Shown here in pieces: positions 6,951 to 9,510 of a stretch of DNA of 9,510 bases (position 1 is the stretch's first letter; every line of letters begins with the position of its first letter). The notes under the pieces were generated by a model that made no database searches, was not told where the DNA came from, and was given only the letters and a program-made list of their open reading frames with translations. The stretch is taken from positions 1-9,510 of the forward strand of contig CALAUZ010000403.1 of NCBI GenBank assembly GCA_937892105.1, written 5' to 3'. A program made the translations under genes and the position numbers. Source of the stretch: an uncultured Fretibacterium sp. GTDB taxonomy: Bacteria > Synergistota > Synergistia > Synergistales > Aminobacteriaceae.

Positions 6951-7948
6951 TACGGGCACGTACAGATCCCAGACGTGTTTTTGCGCAAACATATTCAGCT
7001 TTTCTATAGCGTGCGGTTTGGTCTTCCATGTGATAACAGCACCGTCAAGCACAGAACGTTCGGGATCAATCGTCAATTCACGTGAAAAATGTTCATGGCT
7101 TCCCAGTCCTCCGCAGTCAGGATATGCATCTATAGGGTTATTGAATGAGAATAATCTTCGGCTCGATCTTGGGCATACTGATTTTACAGTCAGGACATGA
7201 ATAATTTTCCGTCATGGTATATTCTGCTTTACCTTCAGGAGCAATGACGACATAACCTCTCTACAGCTTCAATGCGGCTTCGATGCTCTCGGCTAATCTG
7301 CTTCTACTGTCATGTGCAACTTTCAGACGGTCTATAACTATTTCTATGTTGTGCTTTTTCTTCTTGTCTAAATTTATTTCTTCCTCAAGCTAATAAACAA
7401 CTCCGTCAACTCCTGCGCGTGTATATCCTTTCTCCCTTGTCTGGCTGAATAGCTTCTTGAACTCTCCCTTTTTGCTGCGTGCCATAGGTGAGAGTATTTC
7501 TATGCGTAAATCATTCTCCTGCTCAAGAATATAGCTCAATATCTCATATATTGAATGTCTGCGTACAGGTTTCCCGCATTTCGGGTAATGAGGCACACCT
7601 ATGCGCCCATAAAGCAGCCTGAAATAGTCGTATTTCTCGGTAACAGTTCCGACAGTAGAGCGGGGATTATGGCCTGTTCCTTTCTGCTCGATCGATATTG
7701 CCGGAGACAGTCCGGATATCTCATCAACGTTGGGTTTCTTCTGAACATCGAGGAACTGACGGGCATACGCTGGAAGGCTCTCTACGTATCTGCGCTGGCC
7801 TCCTGCTTAAAGTGTATCGAATGCAAGTGATGATTTCCCTGAACCCTGACGGGCCGGTTATTACTATGAGTTTCACGCGGGGAATATCTAGGCTAACGTT
7901 CTTTAGGTTGTGTTCACGTGCTCCCATGATTGAAATCGTATCGTTCAA
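6951..7948 (-). pseudogene. uvrA: uvrA, 5' third only, with frameshifts and stops
   Basis: The TTG at 7948 (11 nt after GGAAGGAG) starts [19 protein letters not shown], the UvrA N-terminus, up to VITGPSG. An extra T near 7845 breaks the Walker A loop (GPSG/SGKSS). The next frame gives [11 protein letters not shown] 7809-7807 in place of Tyr, [40 protein letters not shown] and GYTRAGVDGVVY, then TAG 7392-7390 (Glu expected), LEEEINLDKKKKHNIEIV and TAG 7263-7261. An extra A near 7152 shifts the frame again to FSFNNP, DCGGLGSHEHFS and IDPERSVLDGAVITWK, ending at TAA 6950-6948. UvrA, the ATPase that recognises DNA damage in nucleotide excision repair, is normally ~940 residues; only ~330 codons remain. 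Either another uvrA copy exists or this repair pathway has been lost. The remnant is unambiguous. Confidence 0.93.
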
Positions 7949-8126
7949 ATGATTTATTGCTCCTTCCGATTCTCAAAGGCATAAATATAGCACCAAAAAG
8001 CATAAAGAAAGAGCCTACCGCTTTGAAATAACTCAGCATATTGTGAGAAGTGTAGCTCCGAAGATATACCCTTCGTGGCTTCCTGTACATAGAATGTGCT
8101 AGATTTCCCCTAACTAGCGCAACAAT
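7914..8126 (-). CDS. Small one-helix membrane protein of unknown function
   Basis: A minus-strand frame ends with [12 protein letters not shown] at 7914, overlapping the start of uvrA. It contains one hydrophobic segment, [18 protein letters not shown], flanked by basic residues (RKPRRVYLR before, RIGRSNK after), consistent with a single-pass membrane protein. A strong AGGAGG (8140-8135) overlaps the stop of the upstream ORF. At the ideal 8-nt spacing the codon is ATT (8126), not ATG, so it may be a rare ATT start or a decayed ATG. Other starts in frame are GTG 8135, ATG 8090 and ATG 8039. I do not recognise a family. Given the decay all around, it may not be expressed. Confidence 0.4.
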   Translation of the reverse strand: MVALVRGNLAHSMYRKPRRVYLRSYTSHNMLSYFKAVGSFFMLFGAIFMPLRIGRSNKSFERYDFNHGST

Positions 8127-8131
8127 GAAAA

Positions 8132-8386
8132 TCACCTCCTGATATAATCCAAGTGGCTCTCCCTCATGTGCCTGTTTAATTCTATGAAACTGTCGCATTC
8201 AAAGCCGCAATCAGTAACAGGACATTTTACCTTTGATAATAATATTCTTTCTTCTCTTGTATATAATCCTCCTGTTACATTGGCTAAATTGTCAACAGGC
8301 ATACAATCTGTTTCATCTCGTATAATATTCTTTTGCACGACGTAATCATTCTTGCAGAAATTACCCCATGTATGAAACTGGAGCAA
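8132..8386 (-). CDS. Small C2H2 zinc-finger ORF with a double-glycine-leader-like motif
   Basis: The TTG at 8386 with AAGGAG 12 nt upstream gives 84 residues; ATG at codon 29 would give 56. Near the middle is VDNLANVTGG (residues 31-40), which has the form of a double-glycine leader end (L-x-x-V-x-G-G) as in bacteriocins and other peptides exported by C39-peptidase ABC transporters. After it comes VKCPVTDCGFECDSF then ELNRHMRESH: Cys55-x4-Cys60-x12-His73-x4-His78, a textbook C2H2 zinc-finger spacing with an extra Cys64. C2H2 fingers are uncommon in bacteria. The ORF ends LDYIRR*, its stop lying inside the SD of the next ORF, which suggests an operon. It could be a zinc-binding DNA-binding protein, or a ribosomal peptide with a zinc-stabilised core. 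No precursor-processing genes are in the window, so function is not assigned. Confidence 0.5.
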   Translation of the reverse strand: MLQFHTWGNFCKNDYVVQKNIIRDETDCMPVDNLANVTGGLYTREERILLSKVKCPVTDCGFECDSFIELNRHMRESHLDYIRR

Positions 8387-8387
8387 T

Positions 8388-8447
8388 CTACAATTTCTCT
8401 CCTTTCATGGTATTCAAAGCATCAAATACTACCTGGCTTCGCTTCAT
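8388..8447 (-). pseudogene. Possible permease N-terminal stub
   Basis: ATG 8447 lies inside the end of the ABC ATPase gene, three bases after AGGAG, and encodes MKRSQVVFDALNTMKGEKL followed by TAG at 8390-8388. The position, the overlap with the ATPase end and a helix ending in a K-L before the first membrane span fit the start of a MacB/FtsX-type permease, which is expected exactly here. No membrane span follows, so the permease seems deleted after about 19 codons. This is inference from position and a weak pattern. Confidence 0.35.
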
Positions 8448-9147
8448 TTTCTCCTGATACGTCTTTAGGAGCTTCCTCATCAGATATCAGCTTGCCATCA
8501 CGAAAGCGCAGAACCCTTTGACTCCATGTCGCTATATCCGGCTCATGAGTAACAAGAATTATTGTAGTGCCTTCCTCATGTAGTGCCGTAAATATCCTCA
8601 TGATTTCTACTGTAGTTTTTGTGTCTAATGCTCCTGTAGGTTCATCTGCCATTATTATTGGTGCTTTCCCTACTATTGCACGGGCTATAGCGACTCTCTG
8701 CTGCTGTCCTCCGCTCATCTGAACGGGCCGGTGATGAATCCTTTCACCTAATCCTACACGTTCAAGGGCTTCTTTTGCTGCCTTAGTCCTCTCAGACATA
8801 GCAACACCGCGATACATTAAGGGCATTTCTACATTCTCCAGCGCGTCAGCTCTAGGCAGAAGGTTATACCCCTGAAACACAAAGCCTATTTTCTGGTTGC
8901 GAATATCAGCCAATGCAGCACGACTCTGATCCCTTACGTCAATCCCGTCAAGCATATATTTTCCGGACGTTAAGACATCAAGACAGCCTAGAATATTCAT
9001 CATTGTAGATTTGCCTGACCCTGAAGGCCCCATAATGCAGACAAATTCACCCTTCTTGATTGAGCACGTTACATCATTCAGAGCACGAAGTTCAATATCT
9101 CCGGTTCTGTATATCTTCGTCAAGTTAGAGACCTCAATTATTGCCAT
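8422..9147 (-). CDS. MacB/LolD-type ABC transporter ATP-binding protein
   Basis: This is an intact 241-residue ATPase with every functional motif: Walker A GPSGSGKST (40-48), Q-loop Gln92 (VFQGYNLLP), signature SGGQQQR (145-151), Walker B IIMADEP (164-170), D-loop GALD (172-175) and H-loop His201 (LVTH). The length, the TKIYRTGDIELRALNDV start and the MADEPTGALD motif place it in the MacB/LolD/YknY group. These energise FtsX-type permeases that export lipoproteins, peptides or drugs by mechanotransmission together with a MacA-like adaptor. The start ATG shares one base with the adaptor stop (TGATG), so translation is coupled. The last ~20 residues are a polar tail. The permease normally encoded next is missing, leaving only a short stub, so this subunit is either an orphan or serves a permease encoded elsewhere. 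No promoter is seen inside the adaptor gene. Confidence 0.93.
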   Translation of the reverse strand: MAIIEVSNLTKIYRTGDIELRALNDVTCSIKKGEFVCIMGPSGSGKSTMMNILGCLDVLTSGKYMLDGIDVRDQSRAALADIRNQKIGFVFQGYNLLPRADALENVEMPLMYRGVAMSERTKAAKEALERVGLGERIHHRPVQMSGGQQQRVAIARAIVGKAPIIMADEPTGALDTKTTVEIMRIFTALHEEGTTIILVTHEPDIATWSQRVLRFRDGKLISDEEAPKDVSGENEAKPGSI

Positions 9148-9510
9148 CAGAACATGCCTCCGCCCTTATTGTCGTCATTGTCCCCTTGAGCGTTAATGAT
9201 AAGCCTTTCACCTTCAGATAATGCGCCCTTTACCATCTGCACCCAGTGATTATCTGAAATTCCCGTAGTAACCTGCACTGCACGGCTTAGTTTTCCATCC
9301 TTCTCTGCCCATACTGTAGCGTCATTCATGCTTTTGCGCTCTGTTAGTATTTCACTGTCAAATGATATTGTTGCAATCAGCTCATCTGACGGCGTGAACC
9401 TTAATGCGGCAATAGGAAGGCGAAGGACATTACGGCAGTAATCCGTCTCAATCGAAACCCCCAATCCCCAATCCCCAATCCCCAATCCCCAATCCCCAAT
9501 CCCCAATCCC
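9147..9510 (-). CDS. MacA-like periplasmic adaptor (HlyD family), C-terminal part, truncated at the window edge
   Basis: The readable end (SIETDYCRNVLRLPIAALRF, VWAEKDGKLSRAVQVTTGIS, VQMVKGALSEGERLIINAQ, then GGGMF) is the beta-barrel and membrane-proximal part of a MacA/HlyD-type adaptor, which joins a MacB-type transporter to the outer envelope. The Val-Leu-x-x-Pro-x-x-Ala-Leu-Arg-Phe motif and the GGGMF end are typical. Upstream of Val-Ser-Ile-Glu-Thr the frame enters the GGGGATT heptamer array and is translated as repeats of GIGDWGL, which is not part of the family. In intact relatives the strand before this would be the last barrel strand after Pro-Gly-Met. The array thus either inserts a repeat peptide into the protein or breaks the gene. 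The ORF stays open to the window edge, and the ATPase gene follows with a TGATG overlap. Confidence 0.8.
   Translation of the reverse strand, partial: GLGIGDWGLGIGDWGLGVSIETDYCRNVLRLPIAALRFTPSDELIATISFDSEILTERKSMNDATVWAEKDGKLSRAVQVTTGISDNHWVQMVKGALSEGERLIINAQGDNDDNKGGGMF
9459..9510 (-). repeat. Heptanucleotide tandem array (CCCCAAT)n / (GGGGATT)n
   Basis: Seven perfect CCCCAAT units (9459-9507) plus CCC run into the window edge, so the true length is unknown. On the minus strand the G4 tracts are spaced by ATT, a perfect intramolecular G-quadruplex pattern resembling ciliate telomere repeats. All frames of the array are free of stops on both strands; three units encode GIGDWGL on the minus strand and PQSPIPN on the plus strand. 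Similar heptamer arrays (STRR type) are known from cyanobacteria. The window ending inside the array suggests it is also a contig end. Confidence 0.95.

Noticed and set aside
6937..7200. Plus-strand 87-codon frame opposite uvrA.
   Set aside because: The minus strand encodes recognisable UvrA sequence here; the plus frame is its shadow.
9011..9196. Plus-strand frame opposite the ABC ATPase.
   Set aside because: It is an antisense shadow of the Walker A region.
9459..9510. CRISPR array or true chromosome telomere.
   Set aside because: There are no spacers between the 7-bp units, so it is not CRISPR. The adaptor coding sequence continues up to the array, and similar arrays are known inside bacterial genomes, so a linear chromosome end is not supported.
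1..9510. tRNA, rRNA or riboswitch genes.
   Set aside because: No cloverleaf with a GGTTCGAATCC-like arm and no rRNA-like or known riboswitch core was seen by eye on either strand.

Overview
The window looks like a decaying, rearranged stretch of a bacterial chromosome, probably from an anaerobic or gut-type bacterium. The families that can be read (M28-like DUF4910 aminopeptidase, AAC(3)-type acetyltransferase, NrS-1-like primase/DUF927, Rpn-type PD-(D/E)XK nuclease, MacA-like adaptor) fit Clostridia or Synergistota, but the sequence alone does not settle the lineage. Starts are ATG, GTG or TTG with AGGAGG-type Shine-Dalgarno (SD) sites. The most striking property is gene decay: at least seven genes are truncated, frameshifted or carry internal stops, while others are intact.

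Layout. At 1-1263 (+) lie the 3' part of a DUF4910-family aminopeptidase-like gene and, overlapping it by 8 nt, the first ~75 codons of an AAC(3)-family N-acetyltransferase. This pair is usual in surface-polysaccharide or modification loci. The second gene breaks off near 1220-1235, where a minus-strand mobile-element block begins abruptly. That block (about 4500 down to 1220) reads in transcription order: a decayed ParA ATPase, an intact ribbon-helix-helix partner coupled to it, and a long primase/DUF927 replication gene with five in-frame stops. It is the partition and replication module of a plasmid, phage or integrative element, now dead.

From 4500 to 5500 no secure gene is visible, only possible coding remnants and a C-rich, G-poor stretch. 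At 5503-5749 (+) is the C-terminal remnant of a radical-SAM-type protein, followed by a 16-bp duplication and an Rpn-family nuclease gene that one missing T has split (5784-6727, +). Overlapping inverted repeats at 6756-6834 separate it from convergent minus-strand genes.

The right part is on the minus strand. In transcription order from 9510 it holds the C-terminal end of a MacA-like adaptor, which enters a telomere-like GGGGATT heptamer array at the window edge. Next come an intact MacB/LolD-type ABC ATPase, a probable 19-codon stub where the permease should be, and a small ORF that joins a double-glycine-leader-like motif to a C2H2 zinc-finger motif. Last are a small one-helix membrane protein and the 5' third of uvrA, broken by two insertions and three stops. 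The transporter therefore seems to have lost its permease, and this uvrA copy is dead.

No complete novel system can be claimed. The best candidates for follow-up are the GG-motif/C2H2 ORF, the G-quadruplex-forming array inside the adaptor gene, and the unusual one-frame, stop-only decay of the primase gene.
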